A stretch of 64,000 nt of DNA from Dactylonectria macrodidyma. Its lineage: Eukaryota; Ascomycota; Sordariomycetes; Hypocreales; Nectriaceae. Under the pieces are notes generated by a model, which ran no database searches, had not been told where the DNA came from, and worked only from the letters and a program-made list of their open reading frames with translations. The position numbers and the translations under genes were made by a program. Shown one piece after another: positions 32,356 through 43,222 of the stretch. The DNA is taken from NCBI GenBank assembly GCA_020744425.1, contig JAGMUV010000001.1:2356001-2420000 (forward strand), given 5' to 3'. Position 1 is the stretch's first letter. Every line of letters starts with the position of its first letter.

Positions 32356-32770
32356 ATGGACGTTCAATCCCTCGCCCCAGTCGGACCCTGGCAAGAGCGA
32401 CTCGAGTGTAAGCTTCTTCTCCACATCCCACTCTTCTTCTCCTTCTGTCCATCACTGGGACTAATGGTAGCATCAGTGGTTTGTCGCGATGCTCAGCTCC
32501 ACCCTCCAGTTTTCCAAATCGTTTCTGACCGTCGTGGTATGTTGTTTTCTTGTATCCCCCACCCCGAGGACTCTGACTTTGCTGACCGACCAAGGTGGAC
32601 GCACTGCTTGGTCAAGTCAAGTGACCGTGCAAGGCAAGACACTTGCTGCTAGGTACTGGTACGACGGCAAGAACCTCAATAACGCCAGAGAGGATGCTGC
32701 CGAGTGTGCCGTCACCTGGCTGACCACTTCGTCCAAGGACAGCTCCCCAGTTCAGGCTTGGGGCTGGTAG
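32356..32770 (+). CDS. Small protein with a single dsRNA-binding-like domain
   Basis: Three exons, 32356-32407, 32471-32536 and 32595-32770, give 97 residues. Splicing is needed to join the conserved pieces: QERLE, then PPVFQIVSDRR, then GGRTAWSSQVTVQGKTLAARYWYDGK and the helix NNAREDAAECAVTWL. This alpha-beta-beta-beta-alpha order and the AREDAAE start of helix 2 match a double-stranded-RNA-binding fold (DRBM). The protein is almost only this domain, plus a short C-terminal tail ending WGW. Introns: 32408-32470 (GTAAGC) and 32537-32594 (GTATGT). The first acceptor is a tandem TAGCATCAG, so an alternative exon start at 32477 would remove two residues in frame. It could bind RNA alone or assist RNA-processing enzymes; that is inference. 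Confidence 0.72.
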
Positions 32771-34432
32771 ACGAATGCTCTAGCTCCCCGGCTCCCTGGG
32801 GCACAGTGTCCCCGCCCTGCACGCTGACGGTGCACTGTTTTGTTGGGTCAATTGACTTTGAAGACTTCTTTTACTGTTGGATCTATGGCTGGAGTTACTT
32901 GTTGACGGATTTCCATTTTGTTTTCATCTCATGTCGGCGAGTTTCACATCCGGAGTTGGGTACAGGGACATGGGCTAAACCAAAAGAGCCGGGGCACCAT
33001 AGAAATCGGTTGCGCTCCTGGCAGCATCTCCACAACACAGGCTGTGGGAGCTACGCTTCTAGACATGGCTAGAGCACAATTCTGAAAAGGGAGAACAGAG
33101 AAGAAAGAACATGCCTCGCGGTACCGGGCTTGAGACATTTGGTTTGGAATCTGTCGATGTCTACCAGACATTTACACCTTGACAGCTTTTTATTTGGGTT
33201 TGTACTATGTAAAAGTGTGCTGGGATATTCGCCGATCTACAACGCTGGGACTTGGGGAGTCAGGACCTTTGGGAAAGATCTTCAGAATCGCAAATACAGA
33301 CAGATAGGACCTGCGACAATCTCGAGGTTAGAATGATTGCACTCACTACCTTGGATTCCTTGTGAGCAGTGATCAAATGGCTACAATGCCGTCATTTGAG
33401 ACAGCGAACTAGGATGGCATCTTTTGCCGGGAACAAATCAAGTGTAACTATGGCAACACCCCTGTCCATTGGCATGGACTGAAGATGCCGTGTGAGACCA
33501 GGCTGGGCCATGACCGCCTTCTGTAAGTGTCACATGCCTCCTACGAATTCGCTCTGAGTCTCCAATCGCAGAGATGGAACGCCGCCGCTATGACAAAACG
33601 AGTGCAGGTATCGCCATGACACGGCGTATCTTTTGCTGCCCAAGGTCTGTCGAAACCCCACCCCATGCGAAGCCACAGGCCAGCGTGGTGGAAGTGAGCA
33701 CTTGCAACCGCTCGTCGAGAAGCAAGTCGAGGCGAGGGGTAATCAGTGGTACTCACCGCCACTAGAGTGTTATGTCCATGTCATCAGTATAAGACAAAGC
33801 ACTGATGCTGGGCAAGCCACGCTCGAGGCGCAGTGCGGTGAATCCCACAACCACGGGGTGGTAACAAGCCTCCCACCATAGAGGCGCCGCCCGCTGGATT
33901 ATCGACCACTTAGGCCCGGTCCGGCCTACCATCCTGGCAGCCACTCCAACGTCTCCGGATCGTAGTCCGAAGTATGGAATGCGGTTGGACTGGTGTTGGG
34001 GAACTTGTGTACTCCTTGGGAGGTTGGGGGCTTCACAACGGTAACTGCCGATGATCGCTCACGAGACGCATAACACAGAAATGACTTGCCGATTTTTGCA
34101 TCTCACGACCGCCCTGTGACACAATCCCCGCTTCTTGTCTCGAAATTCCGTCCTGTCGAGATCGAAATGTTAGAATCGGCGTGAGTGTAGTACCTGGGTA
34201 CCTAGGTATGCACTTTCTTGGAGTTCACAGTGGAGTACTCTGTAGAGCTGCGATGAGTTATGTAAGCAAGTCTGGTGGTGAAGGAACTGGCTGCTGCTCA
34301 TCGGAATATTGCTGTTCCGCGGGGCTCGAATGACCGGCAATTTTCATCACCAGTTTACACATCCACCGCGCGAAGCCATAAGGCCGCAAAAGACCCTGCT
34401 CTAAGACGTTGCCAACGACTTGGAGCTCAGCC
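32771..34432. other. Intergenic region, 1.66 kb
   Basis: It follows the stop of the small RNA-binding-domain gene and precedes the start of the mitoribosomal gene. No gene was recognised. A TACCTGGGTACCTAGGTA motif lies at about 34191-34208, near the next promoter. Confidence 0.5.
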
Positions 34433-35620
34433 ATGTCTCCAAGACTGAGGATATGGGGCGCATGTAGAGCTCTCGCAATTCGGTCGAGACCTGTCGCCCC
34501 CCGAACCGAGCCGTTTGTCAACTCACTTCCCCGGACCCGATGGTACTCGAACGAAGGCGACATCCAACCTCCGAAACCGATTGACAACTCCAACAACCCC
34601 GAGAAACTCCAATCGCAGGAAGACTCGATAGAAGCCAGTGCCCCAGATGCGTCCGCTGAAAATGCAGGGCCTGAGGTATGAATTGGGTGACTGGGCATTG
34701 TGCTAAGACCTGGGACTGACGGCCATGGCTCAAGGTGACACCCTCTACCATCGACTCCAATGTTGAAACTCTGGACGATGCGACCCTCGAGCAAATGTTT
34801 TTCGGCGGCCGCACAGTGGCGAGCAATAGTGTGGGCGGATTGACACAGGCCCAAGAAGACACTCTTTACCACCAAGGCATGATCCCAGCGGTCGAGGAGG
34901 CAGCGGCTCTTACTGCTGCAAGAGAACAAGCCGACTGGGAATACGGCTTGAAACTTGAAGCTGCAGATGATGAGGGATTGGAGAATGTGGGTCACAAATT
35001 CGGGCTTCCCCAGAAGCCGTGGCCTGAAGGCTACAACCACAAGAAGCGATACCACCCCGTCCTAGAGCAGATCACGCGGCTACTGATGCGGGACGGCAAG
35101 TTGAGCGTTGCACAGAGGGTATGTGCAAAATGTGAAAAGAGACTCCTATGCCAGCCACTGACTTGCGAATTAGAACATGGCCACCGTCATGAACGTCCTG
35201 CGAACCGCACCAGAGCCGATCTACAGTCCGAAATTTCCCCTCCTACCTGGAACCCCGCCGGCCGTCCACCTCCCTCTCAACCCCATCTTGTACCTCACCG
35301 TCGCTATCGACTCCGTCGCGCCGCTCCTGAAGATTCGCAACGTCTCCGGTGCCGGCGGTGGTGGTCGTGCCCTCGAGCTGCCCATTCCGCTGGCCCTTCG
35401 GCAACGGCGACGCGTCGCCTTCCAATGGATCCTCGATGTGGTCAACAAGAAGCCCTCGAAAGGCAGTGGCCGCAAGCAGTTCCCCATCCGGATAGCCGAG
35501 GAGATCATTGCCGTCGTCGAGGGACGGTCGGGTGTGTGGGATAAGCGGAAGACGGTCCACAAGCTGGGCACGGCTGCTCGAGCCAACGTCAGCAAGCTCA
35601 AGGTCAAGAAGAAGAAGTAA
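34433..35620 (+). CDS. rsm7: Mitochondrial ribosomal protein uS7 (Rsm7/MrpS7)
   Basis: Exons 34433-34675, 34735-35118 and 35174-35620 are all joined in phase 0 and encode 357 residues. The N-terminus is an Arg-rich mitochondrial presequence (RLRIWGACRALAIRSRPVAP). After an acidic, poorly conserved linker, the uS7 domain begins near residue 170 (KKRYHPVLEQITRLLMRDGKL, then NMATVMNVLRTAP). It continues with PLNPILYLTVAIDSVAPLLKI, the arginine-rich ALRQRRRVAFQWILD segment and the basic tail LKVKKKK. uS7 nucleates assembly of the small-subunit head and lies near the mRNA exit. The protein is longer than bacterial S7 because of the N-terminal extension, as usual in fungi. Confidence 0.92.
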
Positions 35621-36075
35621 AAGGGACAAAGGGGGCAGAGCGGGGTTGTACAGTAAATGTCTCAAAAATGTGTAACTATATACCAGCCTTCGATAGAGAA
35701 ACGGGCTTTCTACGTCATCACCGGGGCCGGTACAAATTGCCTGTACGGCTCAGTTTCACCAAGTTCCTCACTCAGTCCACTTCGGCTTCGTCCGATCCCG
35801 GGATTATGGCAAGGCCTTATTTGAATGAGAACGACATGATCGTAGTGGTCTCTTGCAAGCTATCGACAAAGTCGTCTGGGCTCTGTCACGTGTGAGAATT
35901 TGCATCGCAATCGCGCTAAGTCTCATGTTCCTTAACTATGATCACTCAAGATCTAAAAGCCCGCGTCCGCCAGAACCTACCAACTTGTCTATCCAGCCAA
36001 GTGCGGAAACTATCTTGCCCAGTGCACATAGCCCATGGATGAAAGATCTGGAGACTATTCTGCGCTAGGATTGCT
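35621..36075. other. Intergenic region between convergent genes
   Basis: Separates the uS7 stop from the stop of the DUF7924-family gene. Short frames only; no feature was recognised. Confidence 0.5.
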
Positions 36076-37738
36076 CTATTGACTGTCTTGGTCAACGGGC
36101 ATCGAGACGTGGTCGGAACCAGGCTGTGATAAGTCGCAGCTACCTAAGCCCTGGGAAAGTCCGGTTGCCTGTGATAACGGTGGGACACTGAATTCCAACT
36201 CAGACGGTAGTTGATCGACGGCGGAGCAAATTCTCTCAAAATGCTGAGGCATCCACATGTCACAGACGTTCTTCGTAAATCGATATACGGTCCATTTATC
36301 CCTACCCCCTTGTTCTGTAAAGTCGAACTGACGGATTGGGTAGCGGTAATACTTCGTATCCTTTCCATCCATGACCGGGTAGTGGCCGTAGATGCGTAAT
36401 GACCTATGGTCATGTGAGATTGAGAAAGCGAGGATCTGACGGTGTAATTCGCACTCGCGCTTCACCATGCGAAAGAGCTCGACAACACTGCGTGCCGCAA
36501 GTGTCATGCTATGGGTATTCTGACGGTCTGCTATCTCAAGCTCGCCTTCACCGCATTTCGACTCGCAGGTTAGGAACGGAAAGTGCATATCAAACGTCGC
36601 CAAAAATAAGGATTGGCCATTGATCAAGTCGCCAATAAAAGGTGACATCTTGGCGAGCTGGTCTTTGGAAAATGCCTCCCGCCCGAAGCCCACGGAGTAG
36701 TCAGGTTGAGGACGAGGACCAACCAGGGGAATTGAGTTATTCCAGCCTTCATTGACGCTTTCTGTGAGGCATTCGAGGTGCTGAGCACGGCGGGAAAGTT
36801 GCTCCGCCGAGGGGACGATCAGTCGAGATATGTCCTGAATCACCCTGGCCTCATTTTTGCCCTCAAGTTTGTCGCAGGTGCGGTCGAAGATGTCGTCATC
36901 AAAGAGGGACTCCTTGGGAACTAGCTGTGTACCGTCAAGGAGAGCTTGACAGAGGCGCTTGCTCTCATCCGTGACGCCCAATTTGAATTTTTGCGCATAA
37001 CTATTCTTAGCGGCAAGTCGTCTCAGATAGTGGGGACCCTGGTATCGAATGCTCTTCAATTTTCTTGGCTTCTGATCACTAGGTGTTGTAGGCGTGGTCG
37101 AGTGCGTCCGCTTATGATTAATCGATGGCGAGGATTCAGTCCGCTTCCGCGTATGCATGTACTCCATGGCGAGGTTTCGGTGTATAGGTACCTTCCGGTA
37201 CAAGAATTCCTGCGGCCAGCGCCCTTCCTTCGCCCAGAAAGCAATCGGGTTAGTCACCTGTTGGGCTGCTCCGGTACCCGTCGCTCGCTCACCAGATGTA
37301 TCCTTGACAGGCTGTGTGAGAGGTCTCTCGTCAGGGCGTGTAGGAGACGTCTCAATAGAGCGTGTAGAGATGCCCCAACAGGGCGTGTAAGAGATGGCTC
37401 GACGGGCCTCGTCGGAGATGTCTCAATAGGGGATGTTTCGGTGGGACTTGCAGGAAGTGGCTGGACGGGCCTTGTAGAAGATGTCTCGACAGGCTGTGTA
37501 GGAGATGTCTTGTTGGATCGTGTAGAGGATGTCCGCGGACGATTCCTAGCAGGATCTGATATGTGATGACGATCGTTTCGGCCGGCGCTTTTGTGACGGA
37601 GGATGCCCTGTGGTTGTTTCCCTGTTGGTTGTTACCATGTGATATCCTTCGGCACTGTGAGCAATAAATACCTTGGTTCTTTGGTGTCGGGGGTTGGCGA
37701 CTCTTCTGGACGGCAGACTGGGCTCGAGAAATGGCCAT
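36076..37738 (-). CDS. DUF7924-family protein (possible PD-(D/E)XK-like core)
   Basis: My model has three minus-strand exons: 37738-37672, 37621-37380 and 37311-36076, giving 514 residues. The first intron (37671-37622) is ordinary. The second (37379-37312) has a weak donor, GTTGGG, with a CTGAC branch and ACACAG acceptor. It bridges a frame change inside a Thr/Pro/Ser repeat (units like TSPTRPVE), so a real frameshift is the alternative. The C-terminal domain matches a family common in Pezizomycotina, which I recall as DUF7924: VPKESLFDDDIFDRTC, VIQDISRLIVPSAE, TESVNEGWNNSIPL, PDYSVGFGREAF, and FAFSISHDHRSLRIYGHYPV-like text near the end. Function is unknown. Asp307, Glu353, Lys355 and Gln367 are arranged like a PD-(D/E)XK nuclease site, which is inference. 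Confidence 0.78.
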
Positions 37739-40110
37739 GGTGAGGACAGACGGGGCAAGGCAGTTGGATGAGGCGAGAAGGGGCTATTTATGTGTCTGTA
37801 AGGCTAGATCTTGGACATGTTTGACTGCTGACGTAGGCAGGTAAAATATATTGAGATACCACGGCCTTTGTATACGGGTCGAGGAGGTGATTTAATGTAA
37901 GATGGAAACTTGGGAAATCGATGCGAATGACAACTACAGACTCCCATATGAAGCATTTCGAAAGACGAACAAACGCATGTTCTCTTTGTTATTCTCTGTC
38001 ACGGGATTAAAATTATTATGATACTACTCTATCTAACTACATCAATAGGCTCTGGATAAAGACCAGCTGTACAAACCATTTAGAACGACAAACAAACATA
38101 CATTCTCTTTGTTATCCTCTACCACCATACTAAAGGCTTCATAAGATTACTCTATCTAACCACATCAGTGGACTCTAGATGAAAGAGTAGCTGTATGGAA
38201 CTTTCCTGGGGACAAATAAAAGCGTGTTCTTCTTATTATTCTCCCTAGTACTAGGCGATATGTGCGCCAGCCACTTCTGCCGAGTGCACATGTCTCGGGA
38301 TTTTCGCAGGTGCAACACTTGGGCACGGACGAGTCACCCGGATATATACGATAAATACTACTCGAGTGCAATGTTTGCTAACTGCGACTGCCCATTAAGG
38401 ACTTGGATGATGCTGCCTACAATGCGCTCATTGCCACCGAAATCAGCCGCCCTCGGGGTCAGATTAACCACAAGGTAGCCCGCGAGCTCGCTTCCAGCCT
38501 GAACCATGGCAAACCTTGCAGCATCGAATACCCTTCCCAAGTTGTTGGCTTGGGTGTTCTCACGGATGTGCCAATTACCACGCCCGCATCCGCTTCGGTG
38601 AAGAGTCCCCGTCGTGGCTTATGCGAGTGTCGCGGGTTTCGGGCTTTGCCGTCGGGCTGCCTGTGTCTCTCGCAGAATATTTGATCCGAGAATCTCTGTG
38701 TAAAAATGGGAGTGCATGGAGACATCAGGCCTGAAACTGTACATATATCTAACGGGCCAGTCCGTATGTACCCGCAGGGCTTGACTATGCAACCCCAGAG
38801 CTTGTTTGTTGGTTATGGGAATTAGGGAGTAAAATAATACGAGGCTCTTGAGATAAAGTACGGCATTTGGCCAATGAGACAGATGGCGCTGATCAACTGG
38901 GCTTGAGCCTGTCCAATGACCAAATCACAATTTGACGCCGAGAGCGAATTTCACATGACAATGATGACAGTACGGAATCGACGATGAATTGCTTCCCAAG
39001 GCGGGGAAGAAAGGTTCTGAATGTGGGGAGCTCCGTTTCAGATGTGGAGATTGCAAGGAAGCCGAGTCATTGGCGAGAAATATTTACGATGTCGTTGGGC
39101 TCGCAGAGATTGTCGAGCGAGGTCCCTGAGGTGGGCTGTGCAGGTGGTGAACTGCAGATTGTGTACCTTTACATGGTTTGTGGGCGGTCCAGGTACTTTA
39201 GTGCTGTGTATTGCTGTGGAGTGATGTGATGTGGTGATAGCAAATGATCCATGGCAAAATGGTGACGGTAGTGGTGGGCTCCAGAACCCTCGTCGCCGGT
39301 TTAGCTCAATGTTAAGGCTCGTTAAGGTGAGTCGCTGAGGCACACCATGCACCATTTGAGCACCCTTTGAGCACCATTTGAGGGTCACAAAGGCCCTAAT
39401 TAGTGCATGGAAGCGGGCGGGGCAGTTCGTTCGGTGGTAGGTACCTAACTTAATCACAGTATTACGTAGACTTCAGTGGTAGGCTTCAGACTTCAGTGGC
39501 AGGCCGCAGACCGACGGCGCTGAGTACTACCCAGGTAGCCCCTCCTCTCCACTCTCAAGCGCCCAGCCTCCCCACGTCGAGACGGCATTCTTCTCCATCC
39601 CAAACCCTCACCCATCCTCTTCCGGCTCGTCACCCGATCACGTCCAGTATCATCACCACGCCCGACCGGCCGAAACGTCGTCTCGCTATACCGCTATTCG
39701 AAGAAGCTCTATCAGGCAGTGTCCATTTATCTATCCGCCTACGTCGGCCACCATCTCCCTCACCGAAACACATCTACAACCCAAACTCGCCAGCGACGTC
39801 TGCCCTTTGCGCCATGGTCTGAAAAGCGCCCACCCCGAGTCGCTCATCCGTTGCTGGAACTGCCATGCTCTCCTGGCCTACTTCGATATCCCAGCGCTTC
39901 GAACCACAACTATCTCGCTAAATTCGAGTCTTGTGCGCCCACGAAGGCTCCTCATCTGCCTTCGCGCCCTTCGCTCACCCGAAACGCCTTCAACACCGCC
40001 AACAGACGCTACATATCGTTCCCCGCATTCCACATCCCGCTATCAAAGCTCCCATCTTGCAAGCACAAGTCTCGCGCACATAGAAGCAATTGGACGACAC
40101 ATCCGCCATC
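37739..40110. other. 2.4-kb intergenic region with degenerate tandem repeat
   Basis: No convincing gene. Open frames near 38358-38734 occur on both strands without a family motif. A three-unit tandem repeat lies at about 37925-38270 (separate entry). From about 39500 the sequence is C/T-rich and is probably the leader of the stress-protein gene. Confidence 0.5.
37925..38270. repeat. Three degenerate tandem units of about 122 bp
   Basis: Landmarks recur at this spacing: TTCTCTTTGTTATTCTCT at 37979, TTCTCTTTGTTATCCTCT near 38103, and TTCTTCTTATTATTCTCC near 38227. The ATCAATAGGCTCTGGAT-type segment recurs at 38041 and 38164. The units have diverged by substitutions and small indels. Confidence 0.6.
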
Positions 40111-42380
40111 ATGGCGCACAATCAACCTATGAGCATCGAGGCCATGCTCGACATGGAGCGTAAGGAAGTCCTTGCGTTGCTGGAAAATAGACCTCGACCC
40201 AACCCGAATGCCTCCCCTGAACGGGTGCGATCTGCATCACCGTACACGACGTCTACCCGATCCCCCGTCCGGAGCATGTTAGATATTGGCGACAGTCCTG
40301 TTCCGAGCTCGCCCCGACGACCGCCGGTTAGAAGCATGCTCGACACCAGCTCCCCGCCTCCGCCGAGTGTCAGAAGCATGTTGGGCCCTGACACGCCTCC
40401 GGCTGGCCCTTCAAAACTCCCCGGTACAAGCACGACGCCTAGTTCTCCCGTCACCCTCCATGCTGAACTAGCCAGTTCCTCGGGCCCCGGTAGTGCTTTA
40501 CATATGCGGAGCTTCTCTGATGCGGCGCAGAAGCCCGTTGATTTTGGTCCTCGAGCGTCGGCTTCCCGCAACGACCCTACCTTTGACTACCAGTTTTCTG
40601 GTATCCTCCCTCCTTCAACTGGCCAGCAGTTACCCAAGAGAAACACGCAGGGTGGCAAGCGGCAATCATCGGGTGCTATTGCTGAGGCTCTCCGAGGTGG
40701 CGACTTGAGTGCCCTCCAAATCCCCGGCGAGCGTAGCCGTCACCAGTCTTTCGGCGGTCGTCTCGGTAGCCAGAAATCCAAGTCCCCTAGTAACAGTAAC
40801 CGCATCTCGTCGCGCTCGAGGTCTCCTGCTCCTTTCTCGCCCCTGGGAGGTTCTGGTACGGCGATACTCGATGATGGTCGAGTTCTCGACATCAGCAACG
40901 CATATCGCAAGCTTTCCGATGCAAATCTTGCCTTTTATGGAGGAAGCCTATCACAGCTGCCAAAGAACAAGCAAGCCGAGGCGCGCAACAAGGGAAGACT
41001 AGTTAAGGACTACATGGGCCCCGACGGCGAGCATCTTGGATCTAGTGAAGACGATGAGCCATTTTCCTCTGACGATGAGGACCGAGGCCGCAAGAAGGAC
41101 CCTCGGACCTTGAACCATGATACTAAAGCTGATGGCAATGCCGAGACTGGAACTAATGAGCGTGGATCGTCGTCAAGCAAGAAAGACAGGAAAACTATGA
41201 GCCTCCTGGCCGCCGCGGAGGAAGAGCGTACGTGCCTCAGATTGATTTTTTCTTTCGTACACTGACCATCCACAGGAAGTGAAGTTGCATCGAAACAGCC
41301 GAAATATGTGTATCGGTCACTCCTCTCGGAACCTGAAATCAAGGTTACGAATCCTTCTGGCGACAACGTCAAGCCATCGAAGAATGGAGTACATCCCAAC
41401 ACTAGCTACGACCAAGAGCCTGGCTCAGCAACCGCATCTATGATGGGCTCAGATGAGGAAGCCGACATGGATGACATCAAGAGAGCTCAGAAACTTGCAT
41501 TCTCCATGACCAATGTCATTTCCAACCCAGAGGCACATCGTGCTATCCGCATCATCTACCGTGGAGAGTATGCAAAGATCGCCCAAGCTGCTGAAGAGGA
41601 ACATCACCGGCTCCGAAAATACCTAGTCGCAACGGATCTGAGTGAGGAGTCGACGCACGCGCTTGAGTGGGCGATTGGTACCGTTTTGAGAGACGGAGAC
41701 ACACTGCTTGCTATATACTGCGTGGACGAAGAAACTGGTATCGCTGGAGCAGACTGCCCCGTAGTGCCAGATGAACCCAAGGCAATGAAGGAACAGGCGG
41801 CTGCTCTGAACAGTGTAGCGAACTCGAAGAGCCAACCGCAGACCATAACTGCGGTTCCGGAATTCGTCCGCGCGTCTGCCATGCACCTACGGGGAGACTC
41901 CAGGGCTAGTACTCCCAACACGTCGCCTGCGCCCTCTAGCCGGGCAGACCGTACCGGGGTTGCAGAGGACCGTCGTCGGGCAGTCAAGGACATCACCGAC
42001 CGGGTCCTGCGCCTCCTAAGGAAGACGCACCTGCAAGTGCGGGTCATAGTGGAAGTGCTGCATTGCAAGAACCCCAAACATCTCATTACGGAGGTGATTG
42101 ATCTTGTCGCCCCCACCTTGGTCGTTATTGGAAGCCGAGGCCGAAGTGCATTGAAGGGGTACGTATAATTTGCGGATATTAACAATCACAAAGCTAACGA
42201 TCGGCTAGTGTCATCCTCGGATCCTTTTCAAACTACCTGGTAACCAAGAGCTCCGTTCCTGTCATGGTGGCAAGAAAGCGGCTACGGAAGCAGGGGAAGT
42301 ACAAGAGAGCCGATGTTAGGCAGGTGAACAACTTGAGCAATCCCACAGCCAAGAGCCTGGCCAACGCCAAAATCGACTGA
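40111..42380 (+). CDS. Universal stress protein (UspA) domain protein with a long disordered N-terminus
   Basis: Exons 40111-41227, 41276-42158 and 42209-42380 encode 723 residues. The first 400 residues are Ser/Pro-rich and likely disordered, with three copies of the motif VRSML at about 53-57, 73-77 and 87-91. The UspA domain starts near LRKYLVATDLSEESTHALEWA. A Ser/Pro-rich insertion separates the early beta-alpha units from the later ones. The nucleotide-binding signature G-x2-G-x9-G-S/T is intact at GSRGRSALKGVILGS and is completed only after the second splice. It is probably cytosolic and ATP-binding; the role in stress response is inferred from the family. The ATG at 40111 (MAHNQPMS) is preceded by in-frame non-ATG sequence. 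Confidence 0.9.
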
Positions 42381-43222
42381 GATTGAGATGGTGTTTAGCA
42401 CAAAAGGCCAAGGGTGCAAACCTCAAGAAGGCTTCGACTGAGACGCGACGGAAATTGATACACACAGTACACATTAGCAAGACGTTGGCAATAGCACGGC
42501 AGACGGAGTTGAGCGGGTGTTCCGCAGGGCGCAGAGCTTGGGTTGAAGAGAAGAGCGACATGATTTTATGTTCAGAAGGCTTCCGTTTGGAGAAGAATGG
42601 TACAGCTGGTGCAGAGACACCCCTCATTTGTTTTCATTAGGAGTATCTTTGAAATGACTTGGATTATGATGAAAAGCGTTGGACCAGCGGCGTTTTGGGA
42701 TTTGCCGTTCTGATCTTCCCGTTGGTCGCCCTTCTGGTCTTGCTAAAGTGATTCCATGTGTGGGGTTGTTCTTATGTGGCAGGGCAAGTCAATGTGCACG
42801 GGCTGCGAATCATGGTGTTTAAGGACATCACGTGTGCTCCTAGCCGCCTCTTATTTCAACTACCCTTGCAATCCGGGGAATGATCAGACCAACTCATTAG
42901 GGCTCGAATTGAAGGATCCCGATAAGTATGTCTATTTTTAAGTAATGGCGTCACGTCGTATTCAGCCTCCCCTCCCGCGTGCTGTGTGACCTATCGTCGT
43001 GTCTTTTTTTTTTTCTGGGTCGCTGACAAGTTCGGCCGGCCAAGCGAGCTCGGCCCAACAGGGCAAGATGTCACCGTGACCACCAGCGGCTGAAACATAG
43101 GCGACGAAACTCGACTTCTCTCTCCTTTTCCATTCACAACGCGACCGCGCCTGCGCCTGCGTTCCGCGTCTGCGATTTTTGCTTCCAGTTTCGGTCCCCG
43201 AGTCAGCGTCAGCGTCAGCGTC
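42381..43222. other. Intergenic region upstream of the HET gene
   Basis: It contains the 3' end of the stress-protein gene and the HET promoter. Four copies of the hexamer GTCAGC lie immediately before the HET start (about 43201-43222). No gene was seen. Confidence 0.5.

Noticed and set aside
34258..35055. 265-codon minus-strand frame opposite uS7
   Set aside because: Shadow of the uS7 exons and introns; no motif.
38358..38734. Overlapping open frames on both strands
   Set aside because: Neither strand shows a domain, and the overlap suggests chance or old decayed coding sequence.
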